A DNA stretch of 13,742 nt from an uncultured Eubacteriales bacterium (GTDB lineage: Bacteria; Bacillota; Clostridia; Lachnospirales; Lachnospiraceae), in assembly GCA_900313855.1 (NCBI GenBank), contig OMSZ01000175.1:1-13742 (forward strand), given 5' to 3'. This document shows, one piece after another, positions 1 through 8,399 of this stretch. The notes beneath the pieces are model-generated. The model did not search any database, was not told the origin of the DNA, and saw only the letters and a program-made list of their open reading frames with translations. Both the position numbers and the translations under genes were made by a program. Position 1 is the first letter of the stretch. Every line of letters starts with the position of its first letter.

Positions 1-713
1 GAATGCTTGCCACTGGCCTTTAACAGATAGCCCTGCGGTTTCAGATCAATAACCTTCTTGATACTGTTAAGATCACTCTTTCCGGTCAGGAAGAACACAG
101 GTATGCTGTCAGTATCAGTTTCACTTTTTAACATCTCGAGCAACGCCGGTCCGTCCACCACAGGCATCTCATAATCTAACAAAACAACATCTGTTTTATT
201 CTTGGCAAGCCAGGTTATTGCCTGCACACCCGAATTAACAATGGATACCCTGTATTTATCCTTAAGCCATGAATATGCCATTTTAAGAAATGTTACGTCA
301 TCATCAACTATGAGCACTCTCTTCTTTCTGTTCTCTATCTCCTGCTTATCGGTAAGCTCCTTTAATTTGTCAACAAACTCCCTCATATCAAGCGGTCTCA
401 AAAACGACGCCGCAAGGTTCTCCTGAGGAAGGATCTTAGTTGCTTCACGGAATTCATCCTGGGAACCGATAAGAATGACCATAATATCTTCTTCTACACT
501 CATATCCTTAAGATATACTATCGTATCCATGTCGACTACTGAACCCTCATCCATGTAGAAAATATAGATGTTAACCTTATCACGGTATTCACTTATTTTC
601 TGAAGGTTCGGCACGCATGACTCCACTTCAAACCCCGCATTCTTTAGATTCTTTTGAATTGTCATGGCAATAAATGTGTCTTTTTCGGTTATCACAAGAA
701 CTCTGTTTTCCAT
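1..713 (-). CDS. Two-receiver response regulator (3' end outside window)
   Basis: The first 237 residues are visible; the frame is still open at the window edge, so any output domain is unknown. Residues about 1-118 fold like a receiver domain but are degenerate: the acidic pair is replaced (VITEKD), the expected phosphoacceptor position near residue 52 is Phe in IYIFYMDE, and the conserved Lys of the KP motif is Arg106. Residues about 131-237 form a canonical receiver: D137/D138 acidic pair, D180 phosphoacceptor in LLDYEMP, T210 and K232. The start is the ATG at 713, preceded by AAAGGAGAT at about 8 nt. The gene follows the EAL gene after only 18 nt, so it belongs to the same operon and is the natural phosphoryl acceptor for the hybrid kinase two genes upstream. 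That pairing is inferred from context. The second receiver should be the phosphorylated one, and the first may be a protein-interaction or dimerisation module. Confidence 0.88.
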   Translation of the reverse strand, partial: MENRVLVITEKDTFIAMTIQKNLKNAGFEVESCVPNLQKISEYRDKVNIYIFYMDEGSVVDMDTIVYLKDMSVEEDIMVILIGSQDEFREATKILPQENLAASFLRPLDMREFVDKLKELTDKQEIENRKKRVLIVDDDVTFLKMAYSWLKDKYRVSIVNSGVQAITWLAKNKTDVVLLDYEMPVVDGPALLEMLKSETDTDSIPVFFLTGKSDLNSIKKVIDLKPQGYLLKASGKH

Positions 714-731
714 ACAATTATCTCCTTTATA

Positions 732-2654
732 TCAACCATTCTGTTTCATGTTCTCAATAACGTTAACCGACTCAGGTCTCGAGAAATAGAAGCCCTGAAG
801 ATACTCAACGTCTAATTTTTCAAGCTTTTCTATATGTTCTCTGCTCTCAACTCCGACAGCAACCACCGGTCGCTTCATATCGTGTATCATTCTGATACTG
901 TTCTCCAGAATGATCCTTCCGTATTCACTCTTTTCCGATTCCCATAGCATGGTTTTGTCCAGCTTGATCTCATCAAAATCCAAAGAGAACACAGCATTCA
1001 TATTAGAATATCCCGATCCATAGCCCTCCATCGAGAACAGGAAGCCCAGCTCCTTACACTCTCGCATAACGGATGCCAGATATTCATAATCCACAGCGGC
1101 AATAGATTCCGTTATCTCCAGATTGATCCTTGAAGGCTCAACACCCTCATCATTGACGATCTTCTTGATCCGCTCGACAAAATGCGGCTGCATACATTGC
1201 AGCACAGACAGATTGATATTGATATACTTCATTCCAAGCCTGTCAGGTACGCCACTTTTGATAAACCTGCACACCTCATGCAAAACAAACTCTCCGATAA
1301 CGTCGATCATGCCGTTCCTCTCAGCCGCAGGAATAAAGGCTTTAGGAAGCAGTTCCGAAAGCTTTGGATCCTTCAATCTTACAAGCGCTTCCGCAGAATG
1401 GATCTTATGCCCTTTAGTAGTATACACCAATTGGTAAAAAACTTCAAAGTTATGTTCATTTATTCCTTCACGGATTGCTCTCTCGATCCCTGCCCTGTCA
1501 AAAAACTCCTTAAGATCTCCTCTTTTCATCACCTTGTCCTGGTGTATCTTCTTAAATTCCATTTCACACATAAGAAGCATATCCCTCACAGACACGATCT
1601 CCTCCGGAGCCTCTGCTAACATGACCGCACCCTTTATACGATCATCTTTTTTCTCAAAATTAAGTCCGGAATCAAGCATCTCTTTAACTCTTAAAGAAAG
1701 CTCATCCGCATACTCTTCATCCTTGTTAAGTACCGCTATCACAAAGCTTGAAGGTGTAACCCTGTATATTGTAAAAAGCGGAAAAATCTGTCTTAATCCA
1801 TCCGCAATATTAGAAACCAGCTCATCTGCATCATAAGCATCCGGCATTTTCTGGTAAGTTTCAAAATTAGTAATCTTCAATAGTACTGCATAAAAATGAG
1901 TATTTGTATCGTAGAAATATGTAAGATCCTGAATAAACGCATCCCTGTTATAGGTTTTTGTAACCATATCCACTCTGTCATCATCATATTCTACCGACAG
2001 CATAATACCCATCAGGGTAATAGTTTCAAAGAACAATTCAATATCAAACTTAGGAATAAAGAACTGGACTATAGCCCCTATCGCCGTAATGGCAAAGGCG
2101 ATCGTGATCATGATCCTTCTCTTACGCGTTATGGCATACCATCTGAAAAACAGGTAATAGAATCCGATCAAATAATAGATCAGTCCGCTTATGTATATGG
2201 AATATTCTCCCGTTCCTCTCTGAAAACGGAACATATCATCATAATACCACGACAAATGCAGAATAGGATTAGTAATTACCAAAAATTCAGATATTGCAAA
2301 GGGAATAGTAAATGCGTACTGCACCTTCCTCCTCATTTTGGTAAAGGTCTGTGTTGCAAAAAATGTATAGTAGCACATAAAAAATGACATCATGTTATGC
2401 ATGATAAAATATATATAATCCGAAGCAAACATTATAATCCTTGCGCCATGCGAATGTATGCTAAGCGGTGCCATATATGATGACAGCATATCGCATACTG
2501 ACGTAACTATAAGGATATAAAGCATAGACAGATATACCCTGGTCTGTGGTTTTACCATATTTCTGTGAATTCTTGTATAGGCTATGCAGGACACAGCAAC
2601 AAAAATAGCACCAAAATCAAAGGCAGACTGATATATAAATGAGATCAGATCCAT
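732..2654 (-). CDS. Membrane protein with degenerate GGDEF and partly degenerate EAL domain
   Basis: 640 residues. Residues 1-220 hold about seven or eight hydrophobic segments, a membrane domain of no family I can name. Residues about 228-345 are a GGDEF fold (TYNRDAF at 234-240), but the active-site loop reads TPSSF at 300-304, so cyclase activity is not expected. Residues about 388-635 are an EAL domain. It keeps E422 (AEALVR), N481, E513 (EITE), K564 and Q620, but has E543-G544 where DD is usual and V600 where the catalytic Glu of AEGVE should be. It may therefore bind c-di-GMP without cleaving it; this is inference. The start is set at ATG 2654: an in-frame ATG at 2696 lies inside the upstream gene, GAGGGGG sits 8 nt before 2654, and this start makes the protein align from residue 1 with the upstream kinase. 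Only one base separates it from that gene's stop, suggesting coupled translation. Confidence 0.9.
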   Translation of the reverse strand: MDLISFIYQSAFDFGAIFVAVSCIAYTRIHRNMVKPQTRVYLSMLYILIVTSVCDMLSSYMAPLSIHSHGARIIMFASDYIYFIMHNMMSFFMCYYTFFATQTFTKMRRKVQYAFTIPFAISEFLVITNPILHLSWYYDDMFRFQRGTGEYSIYISGLIYYLIGFYYLFFRWYAITRKRRIMITIAFAITAIGAIVQFFIPKFDIELFFETITLMGIMLSVEYDDDRVDMVTKTYNRDAFIQDLTYFYDTNTHFYAVLLKITNFETYQKMPDAYDADELVSNIADGLRQIFPLFTIYRVTPSSFVIAVLNKDEEYADELSLRVKEMLDSGLNFEKKDDRIKGAVMLAEAPEEIVSVRDMLLMCEMEFKKIHQDKVMKRGDLKEFFDRAGIERAIREGINEHNFEVFYQLVYTTKGHKIHSAEALVRLKDPKLSELLPKAFIPAAERNGMIDVIGEFVLHEVCRFIKSGVPDRLGMKYININLSVLQCMQPHFVERIKKIVNDEGVEPSRINLEITESIAAVDYEYLASVMRECKELGFLFSMEGYGSGYSNMNAVFSLDFDEIKLDKTMLWESEKSEYGRIILENSIRMIHDMKRPVVAVGVESREHIEKLEKLDVEYLQGFYFSRPESVNVIENMKQNG

Positions 2655-2655
2655 C

Positions 2656-5600
2656 CTACATGCCCCCTCTCTCGTTGATCTTATCCTTAACTGCATCCCA
2701 GTCTAGTCTTTCGACCGCATCATGAATAGCAGTAATTCTCTCTTTTTCTTCCTTAGAAACCCTATAATTTCTAAGCTCATCTAATACAAACACAGAGTCC
2801 TCATAATCCATCGCCATAGCAAATTCAAGCAATGTCTTATAGGCATCATTTAACATTGCATCATCTATATCATTAAGCTCCTCTTCATCCTGCGCTTCTT
2901 CTTTTGGCATCAATTCAGACAATCTTTCGCCAAGCGTCCTGTAATCAGCAAGCAGATCCATAGTCTTAGCCTTTATAACATCAATCTTATTTTCATCTCC
3001 GGCACACTCTAACTCCCATGCCCTTTCTGAAATATCCATAGCGCCGATAACCTTAGATGTGCTTTTTAAGGAATGAACCTGTATCGTATAATTCTCATAA
3101 TCCTCTTCCTGATAATATTTTTCAATCTCCGCCGCTTTGTTTGCAAGCGACTCAAGATATATACCGATAACCTCCATGTAGCCCTCCACGGAACCGCAGT
3201 TAGAAAGGCCCTGATCGGTATCAAGTCCGGCATATTCCTCAAGCTTTTCTATAATTTCATAGTCTGTACTCTGTTCTTCAAAATCTATATTATCCTGGAG
3301 TATAACCTTTTCCTCCGGCAGATAACGGACGAGCATTTCCTCTAACTTACCGCCATCGATAGGCTTCGTCATATAATCGTCAAAGCCTGCCCTTAAGAAC
3401 TGCTCTCTTGCACCGGCAAGCGCATTAGCGGTAAGCAGAATTATAGGTGTATTTTCATTCGGATGTTCACTCATCTCTCTCATTATCTTAAGAGTAGTAA
3501 CACCATCCATTTCCGGCATTCTGTAATCCAGAAAGATAATATCATACGGAGTAACGGCACAAAGCTCTAAGCATTCCTTTCCGCTTAACGCCGTGTCAAT
3601 ATGTATTCTTGTCTTTTTGAGAAGACTCTTGATAACAGTAAGATTCATAGGCGTATCGTCTACTATCAGAATATGTGCAGTCGGAGCAATGAATTTCTCA
3701 TGGTATCTTGAACGTCCTTCGCCTTCGTTATGACGCATTCTGAAATCGCCTATCGGTTTAAGGTCGACTGCCTGCTGAGGAATAACTGCTACAAATGAGG
3801 AGCCCTTTCCGTATTCACTTGTCATCTGAAGATTACCATCCATCATACTTATAAGATTATGGGCAATAGCAAGTCCTAATCCCGTTCCCTCTATCGTACG
3901 GTTATTCTGCATATCCAGTCTTCTGAATATCTTAAAGAGCTCATCCTGATCCTCCTTCTTAATTCCCCGTCCGGTATCAGTTATATCAAACACAAGTCTT
4001 ACACTGTGGTCTGATGAGAATACTCCTCTTACAGTAAACGATACCCTGCCCTCATCAGTATATTTGACGGCATTATTAAGAAGGTTGAGAACGATCTGCC
4101 GTATACGCATCTCATCACCATAAAGAAGCTCCGGCAGATCCTCTTCCACGTCAACCACGAAATCAATACCCTTTTGTTCCGCTTTTATAATAACCATATT
4201 GATAAGATCATTTAACAGCGTACTTAATGCGTACTCTACCGGAACGATCTCCATATTACCTGCTTCAATCTTCGAGAAATCAAGGACATCATTAATAAGC
4301 GACAGAAGACTTCTGCTCGCATTTGCTATATCCTTTGCATAGTTAAGAACAGCTTCATTCCTGCTCTCACGAAGTATCATTTCATTCATACCGAGGATCG
4401 CATTGATAGGTGTTCTTATCTCATGCGACATGTTTGCAAGGAAATTACTCTTAGCTTCACTTCCGGCACGCGCTCTCTGCTCATCCTGTCTTGCAATTTC
4501 CGTAACCCTCAAAATAGAGATAAGCTCATTACTTGTTATGACCTTTGAATAATATTCGCCCTGCATATACTCAACATCAGTCTGTTCTATCCAGTCGATC
4601 TGCTCTTTCGTAGTAACATCCTTGATAAGTATCTTCATTTTCATATCACGGATCATACGAATACTGTGTTTCATTATAGATATGCCAACCTCATTAGGCT
4701 CCTTTTTGCCTAACATAGCGGCATTCATGTTGACAATATCAAAGCCCAGATCAGAAAATGCCTGCATATTGGTATAACCGGTTCCGAAACCATCCAATGA
4801 AAAAACAAAGCCCTTTTCCTTTAATTGCTTCATTACCTTTGAAAGCATACTGTACTGATCGGGGTCAGCAGGCTCAGGTATCTCAAGAATAAGCATGGAC
4901 GGAAGAATATTATACCTTTCTATCAGAGAATCCAACATGGAAATGAAATCAGGCTGGGTACACTGCCTGACAGATATTCTTACACTGATCCCCAAAAGTC
5001 CCAACTCCGTAGGTATACCACTTCCTAAGAACATACACACTTCGTCCAAAAGAAGATTATCAATAACAAGATCAATGCCCTGCTTACCGGCAACAGATAA
5101 AATCTCCTTTGCCTCAACCATTCCAAGCTCAGGATCATTAAGGCTGATACTTGCCTCTGCACCGAATATAGACTTATCCCGCTTATTATAAATGGGCTGA
5201 TAATTAACTGCGTAGTTATGCTCCTTTATTCCTCTAAACAGCGCCTTTTCCAGCGCAGCGCCATAAATAAACCTGTCGACATCCTTTCCCTGAAGTACCC
5301 TGTCATCTCTTATATCCGGAGTTCTGCAGTCGACAAGCTGCATGATCTCCTTCTCGGTTTTTAATTCCTCCGGAACAGCGGCACAGATAATAAGCGCCTT
5401 AAGACGTACATCAATAGAATTACAATGGAAGCTGTCAAGAAATCTCTTTCTTATCTGTTCGGCAATGTAAGAGACCTCGCCTTCTTTTCCATTATGAAAG
5501 ACAAGCATAAAAGAATTATCATGCACTCTGTATATCTGATATTTGGAATGAATTTCCCTAAGATAAAGCACTACTTCACGATACAGGCTGTCATCATCCG

Positions 5601-6420
5601 TTGAGCCTGTAAGTCTCTGCAGAATATCACCGTTAAGAATACGGATATTGATCAGACGAAAATGCCTCTCGAGCCTGAAGCAGTTGTTAAGATCCGTGTG
5701 AAATGCCCTGCGGTTATAGGTTCTGGTTGACTGATCAAGCCTGTCGTCCTCACGCTCCACAACCAGCATGATTATAACAAGACCCATAGCCTCAGCCATA
5801 AGCTCAACAGACAGATTGATCGAAACAAGCTGGATTACTATCCCGGCAAATACTATCAGAAAGGCATACAGCAATCCCAGACGTCTGCGGCGGTTAACTG
5901 CCTGCCAATAGAAAAGCATATTAAATATTGAAAGAGCAAAATAGAATCCCGCCACAACATAAGTTATGCTCTCGCCCCAGTTCCTGTAGAAATTGTACTC
6001 CTCATCAAAATAGTATACCCATCCTACGACCGGATTGAATAAAACCATTGTCTCCGCAACAATAAACGGCGTAAGATATGCAAGCCTTCTTTTGGGGGAA
6101 GCCTTATATATAGCTCCCGTTACATTCTGAACATAGATAAAGAAAAGTGGTGCCAGAGCGGTATGGGCAAAGAAATCGAAGAACTGAGAAATGAGCATGA
6201 AAATAGTAAGACCCGTATTACCTGCCGCATATGGCTGTGAAAGCTTATATATTATGCCTCCAAAAGCAGAAAGCATAACATCAAAGAGCAGCAAAAGATA
6301 TACTCTGGTCTGTTTTCTGTCAAGCCAGCCTTCTATAAGCACAAATATCAATGCGGAAATACAGATCGCCGCAGCAACCATATAAAATGAAGTTTTGTAA
6401 ATAAGCTGAAAGTCCGCCAT
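2656..6420 (-). CDS. Hybrid sensor histidine kinase with embedded pseudo-GGDEF-EAL, REC and Hpt
   Basis: 1254 residues. Order: membrane domain 1-220 (seven or eight segments); degenerate GGDEF about 228-345 (HDNSF at 300-304); degenerate EAL about 388-635; HisKA with H666 in SHEIRTP; HATPase with N-box around N782-N783, DTGRG at 815-819 and GTGLGL at 845-850; receiver with D921/D922, D965, T997 and K1019; Hpt with H1116 in VHSLKS; and an acidic helical tail of about 80 residues. The EAL keeps E422, E513, D543 and Q620, but has R481 for Asn, G544 for Asp, N564 for the conserved Lys and K600 for the catalytic Glu, so it cannot be a normal phosphodiesterase. Kinase, receiver and Hpt residues are all intact, predicting an internal H666-D965-H1116 relay. 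The start at 6420 has GGGGAG 6 nt upstream. It lies 31 nt after the phosphodiesterase gene and is followed by a collinear paralogue and a response regulator, the likely target. Confidence 0.93.
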   Translation of the reverse strand: MADFQLIYKTSFYMVAAAICISALIFVLIEGWLDRKQTRVYLLLLFDVMLSAFGGIIYKLSQPYAAGNTGLTIFMLISQFFDFFAHTALAPLFFIYVQNVTGAIYKASPKRRLAYLTPFIVAETMVLFNPVVGWVYYFDEEYNFYRNWGESITYVVAGFYFALSIFNMLFYWQAVNRRRRLGLLYAFLIVFAGIVIQLVSINLSVELMAEAMGLVIIMLVVEREDDRLDQSTRTYNRRAFHTDLNNCFRLERHFRLINIRILNGDILQRLTGSTDDDSLYREVVLYLREIHSKYQIYRVHDNSFMLVFHNGKEGEVSYIAEQIRKRFLDSFHCNSIDVRLKALIICAAVPEELKTEKEIMQLVDCRTPDIRDDRVLQGKDVDRFIYGAALEKALFRGIKEHNYAVNYQPIYNKRDKSIFGAEASISLNDPELGMVEAKEILSVAGKQGIDLVIDNLLLDEVCMFLGSGIPTELGLLGISVRISVRQCTQPDFISMLDSLIERYNILPSMLILEIPEPADPDQYSMLSKVMKQLKEKGFVFSLDGFGTGYTNMQAFSDLGFDIVNMNAAMLGKKEPNEVGISIMKHSIRMIRDMKMKILIKDVTTKEQIDWIEQTDVEYMQGEYYSKVITSNELISILRVTEIARQDEQRARAGSEAKSNFLANMSHEIRTPINAILGMNEMILRESRNEAVLNYAKDIANASRSLLSLINDVLDFSKIEAGNMEIVPVEYALSTLLNDLINMVIIKAEQKGIDFVVDVEEDLPELLYGDEMRIRQIVLNLLNNAVKYTDEGRVSFTVRGVFSSDHSVRLVFDITDTGRGIKKEDQDELFKIFRRLDMQNNRTIEGTGLGLAIAHNLISMMDGNLQMTSEYGKGSSFVAVIPQQAVDLKPIGDFRMRHNEGEGRSRYHEKFIAPTAHILIVDDTPMNLTVIKSLLKKTRIHIDTALSGKECLELCAVTPYDIIFLDYRMPEMDGVTTLKIMREMSEHPNENTPIILLTANALAGAREQFLRAGFDDYMTKPIDGGKLEEMLVRYLPEEKVILQDNIDFEEQSTDYEIIEKLEEYAGLDTDQGLSNCGSVEGYMEVIGIYLESLANKAAEIEKYYQEEDYENYTIQVHSLKSTSKVIGAMDISERAWELECAGDENKIDVIKAKTMDLLADYRTLGERLSELMPKEEAQDEEELNDIDDAMLNDAYKTLLEFAMAMDYEDSVFVLDELRNYRVSKEEKERITAIHDAVERLDWDAVKDKINERGGM
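2663..2669 (-). promoter_or_regulatory. Ribosome binding site that decides the start of the degenerate EAL gene
   Basis: GAGGGGG on the minus strand ends 8 nt before the ATG at 2654 and lies inside the last codons of the upstream kinase gene. It favours this start over the in-frame ATG at 2696. Confidence 0.7.
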
Positions 6421-6451
6421 ACACTTCTCCCCACATGCATAACATAATTCA

Positions 6452-8347
6452 TTAATAAACCGGCGTTTTCAAACGCTCCTCAAAATTGTAGCACGGCAGC
6501 GGCTTATCAAAAAGATAACCCTGCACGATATTACACTCTGTACCTTTAAGAAACATCACCTGTTTCTCAGTCTCAACGCCCTCACAAATAACAATCCTGT
6601 CAAGATCCTTGATCATTCGTATAACATTACCCACCAGATTAGCGCCATGCTGTTTCTCATCCTCCATATTGTCAAAGAAGGATTTATCAATCTTCACAAC
6701 ATTGACATCAATATCCTTGAGCATTGATAAAGATGAATATCCCGTTCCGAAATCATCTATTGATGTATAGATACCGGCCTCATTCATATCCCTGACAAAT
6801 TTCTGCAGGGCGTCAAAATCCGAATAACCCGAGGATTCCGTAAGCTCGATCTCTATATAAGCGGTATCAATATCATACCGGCGCACTATCGCAAGAACAT
6901 CCTCCGAAAGATATTCATTCTTCAAATGAAGCTTTGAAAAATTAGATGAAATGCGGACAGGTTTGATACCTTCATCCATCCATCTTCTGATATCCTTACA
7001 CACCTGCTCAAAAACAAAAAAATCCAGATCTATGATCTTTCCCTCACGTTCAAGCACAGGAATAAAACGGGCAGGAGAAATGATAGTGCCTTCCTTTACC
7101 CAACGCACCAATGCCTCCGCTCCGCAAAGAGTTCTCGTGTCTATATTAACCTTGGGCTGATAATAAACCTGAAACTCCCCGTTCTTTAAAGCTTCTTTGT
7201 ATTTGGCAACAATATTCTTATCCTCTAACAACTGTTTTATCATGAAATCCTCGTACCACACATAATCATCATTTTCTGCTTTTCTGGTACTGTTGACCGC
7301 AAGTGTACAATAATTCATGACTGAACTTAACACATCATCTTCACCTACCGAATACATTCCACACCTTGAATAAATTTTAAAATCTTCAAGACCTGCATAA
7401 GCACTCATATTGATATCCATAGGTGAAAGCTTTTTAAGCACCTCATCCTCTCTGCCCTTTTTGATAAGCATAAGAAAATTGTCATTGCCGGTTCTGGCAA
7501 CGAACTCGCCCTTGCGGGTCATCTTCTTCAATTGTCCGGCATACTCCCTAAGCAGCTCATCGCCGCCATTAAAGCCAATCTTCTGGTTGATATATTTGAA
7601 ATCTTTGATATTAACAAGCATGCCCGTATAGTCCTTAAGCTTGTTCTTTCTCTTAAGTCTGGCCGCTACATTCTTGATCTTGTTATCATTGGCAATCTCG
7701 GTAAGACTGTCGGTATTGACCATATCTCTTGATATCAATATAAGCATCAACAGACACAGAGCCGCAAACACCGATATAAGGCACACTATAACATTTCTTA
7801 AAATAGCAAGCCTTCTCGTAATATCCGCAGTTGTAATGTCGCACCCTACTATACCTACCACCTCATGATCGGAATTAAATATAGGCGCATAAGCGCTGAA
7901 GAATTTGCCCCATTTATCCTTTGTAAGCTTCTTGTCACAGCATACCTGACCGTGAAATGCGGGAATCATATCCTCTAATAAATTATATTCCTCACCGCAG
8001 CCGGCCGGATCATCAGGATCGGCATCTACAACAAAGGTGAGAACATCATCCTCCATGCGCATCGTATATATGTATTGAAGCATATTGAAATCCTTGTATT
8101 TATCAAGGAGCTCATACACTTCATAGAATTCATCGTTATCTTTCGATCTGATCGTCTCAAACTTATCTCCGTCTATCTCATTCGCAGCGATCACAGCAAG
8201 TCCCATTGCGTTGGTCCTGCTCTGACTAATAAACATCTCCCCGACGCTCTTGTAAATGATAACACCAAGCAGACTGAATGATAATAGACTTACCAGCATA
8301 ATATAAAGAGAATGCCTTTGTTTCATTCTGAAAAAAATAAATTTCAT
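6452..8347 (-). CDS. Membrane Cache-GGDEF*-EAL protein, probable c-di-GMP phosphodiesterase
   Basis: 631 residues. A membrane helix (about 12-34) and a second (about 184-206) bracket an extracytoplasmic Cache/PDC-like sensor ending in APIFNSDHEVVGIVGCD. The GGDEF domain (about 211-360) is degenerate: GNDNF at 287-291 replaces GGDEF. The EAL domain (about 378-628) has the full active-site set: E411 (GAEALVRW), N469, E501 (ELTE), D531-D532 (DDFGTGYSS), K552, E589 (CEGVET) and Q609. It should hydrolyse c-di-GMP to pGpG, with the inactive GGDEF perhaps acting as a nucleotide-binding regulatory module, as known for some EAL proteins. The sensor has four cysteines (C117, C136, C137, C169). The start at 8347 has AAAGGAGG 8 nt upstream. 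It is the first gene of the signalling operon; the kinase gene starts 31 nt after its stop, and no terminator is seen between them. Confidence 0.92.
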   Translation of the reverse strand: MKFIFFRMKQRHSLYIMLVSLLSFSLLGVIIYKSVGEMFISQSRTNAMGLAVIAANEIDGDKFETIRSKDNDEFYEVYELLDKYKDFNMLQYIYTMRMEDDVLTFVVDADPDDPAGCGEEYNLLEDMIPAFHGQVCCDKKLTKDKWGKFFSAYAPIFNSDHEVVGIVGCDITTADITRRLAILRNVIVCLISVFAALCLLMLILISRDMVNTDSLTEIANDNKIKNVAARLKRKNKLKDYTGMLVNIKDFKYINQKIGFNGGDELLREYAGQLKKMTRKGEFVARTGNDNFLMLIKKGREDEVLKKLSPMDINMSAYAGLEDFKIYSRCGMYSVGEDDVLSSVMNYCTLAVNSTRKAENDDYVWYEDFMIKQLLEDKNIVAKYKEALKNGEFQVYYQPKVNIDTRTLCGAEALVRWVKEGTIISPARFIPVLEREGKIIDLDFFVFEQVCKDIRRWMDEGIKPVRISSNFSKLHLKNEYLSEDVLAIVRRYDIDTAYIEIELTESSGYSDFDALQKFVRDMNEAGIYTSIDDFGTGYSSLSMLKDIDVNVVKIDKSFFDNMEDEKQHGANLVGNVIRMIKDLDRIVICEGVETEKQVMFLKGTECNIVQGYLFDKPLPCYNFEERLKTPVY

Positions 8348-8399
8348 ATAGGCATCCTCCTTTAACTTTTATGACATTCAAAAACTTATAAATCCACAC

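Noticed and set aside
1182..1619. 145-codon plus-strand frame opposite the degenerate EAL gene
   Set aside because: It lies wholly within the well-supported minus-strand EAL coding sequence, has no ribosome site and its translation resembles no family.
1896..2387. 163-codon plus-strand frame opposite the membrane domain of the EAL gene
   Set aside because: Shadow of the minus-strand gene; no ribosome site or promoter, and low-complexity translation.
2655..2696. Upstream in-frame ATG for the degenerate EAL gene
   Set aside because: It adds 14 charged residues before the first membrane segment, overlaps the kinase gene, and breaks the residue-1 alignment with the paralogue; the strong ribosome site fits the ATG at 2654.
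7559..7571. GFNGGDELL in the phosphodiesterase read as an intact GGDEF motif
   Set aside because: This segment aligns with the conserved region ahead of the active-site loop (usually GHxxGD), not with the catalytic turn, which is the degenerate GNDNF at residues 287-291.
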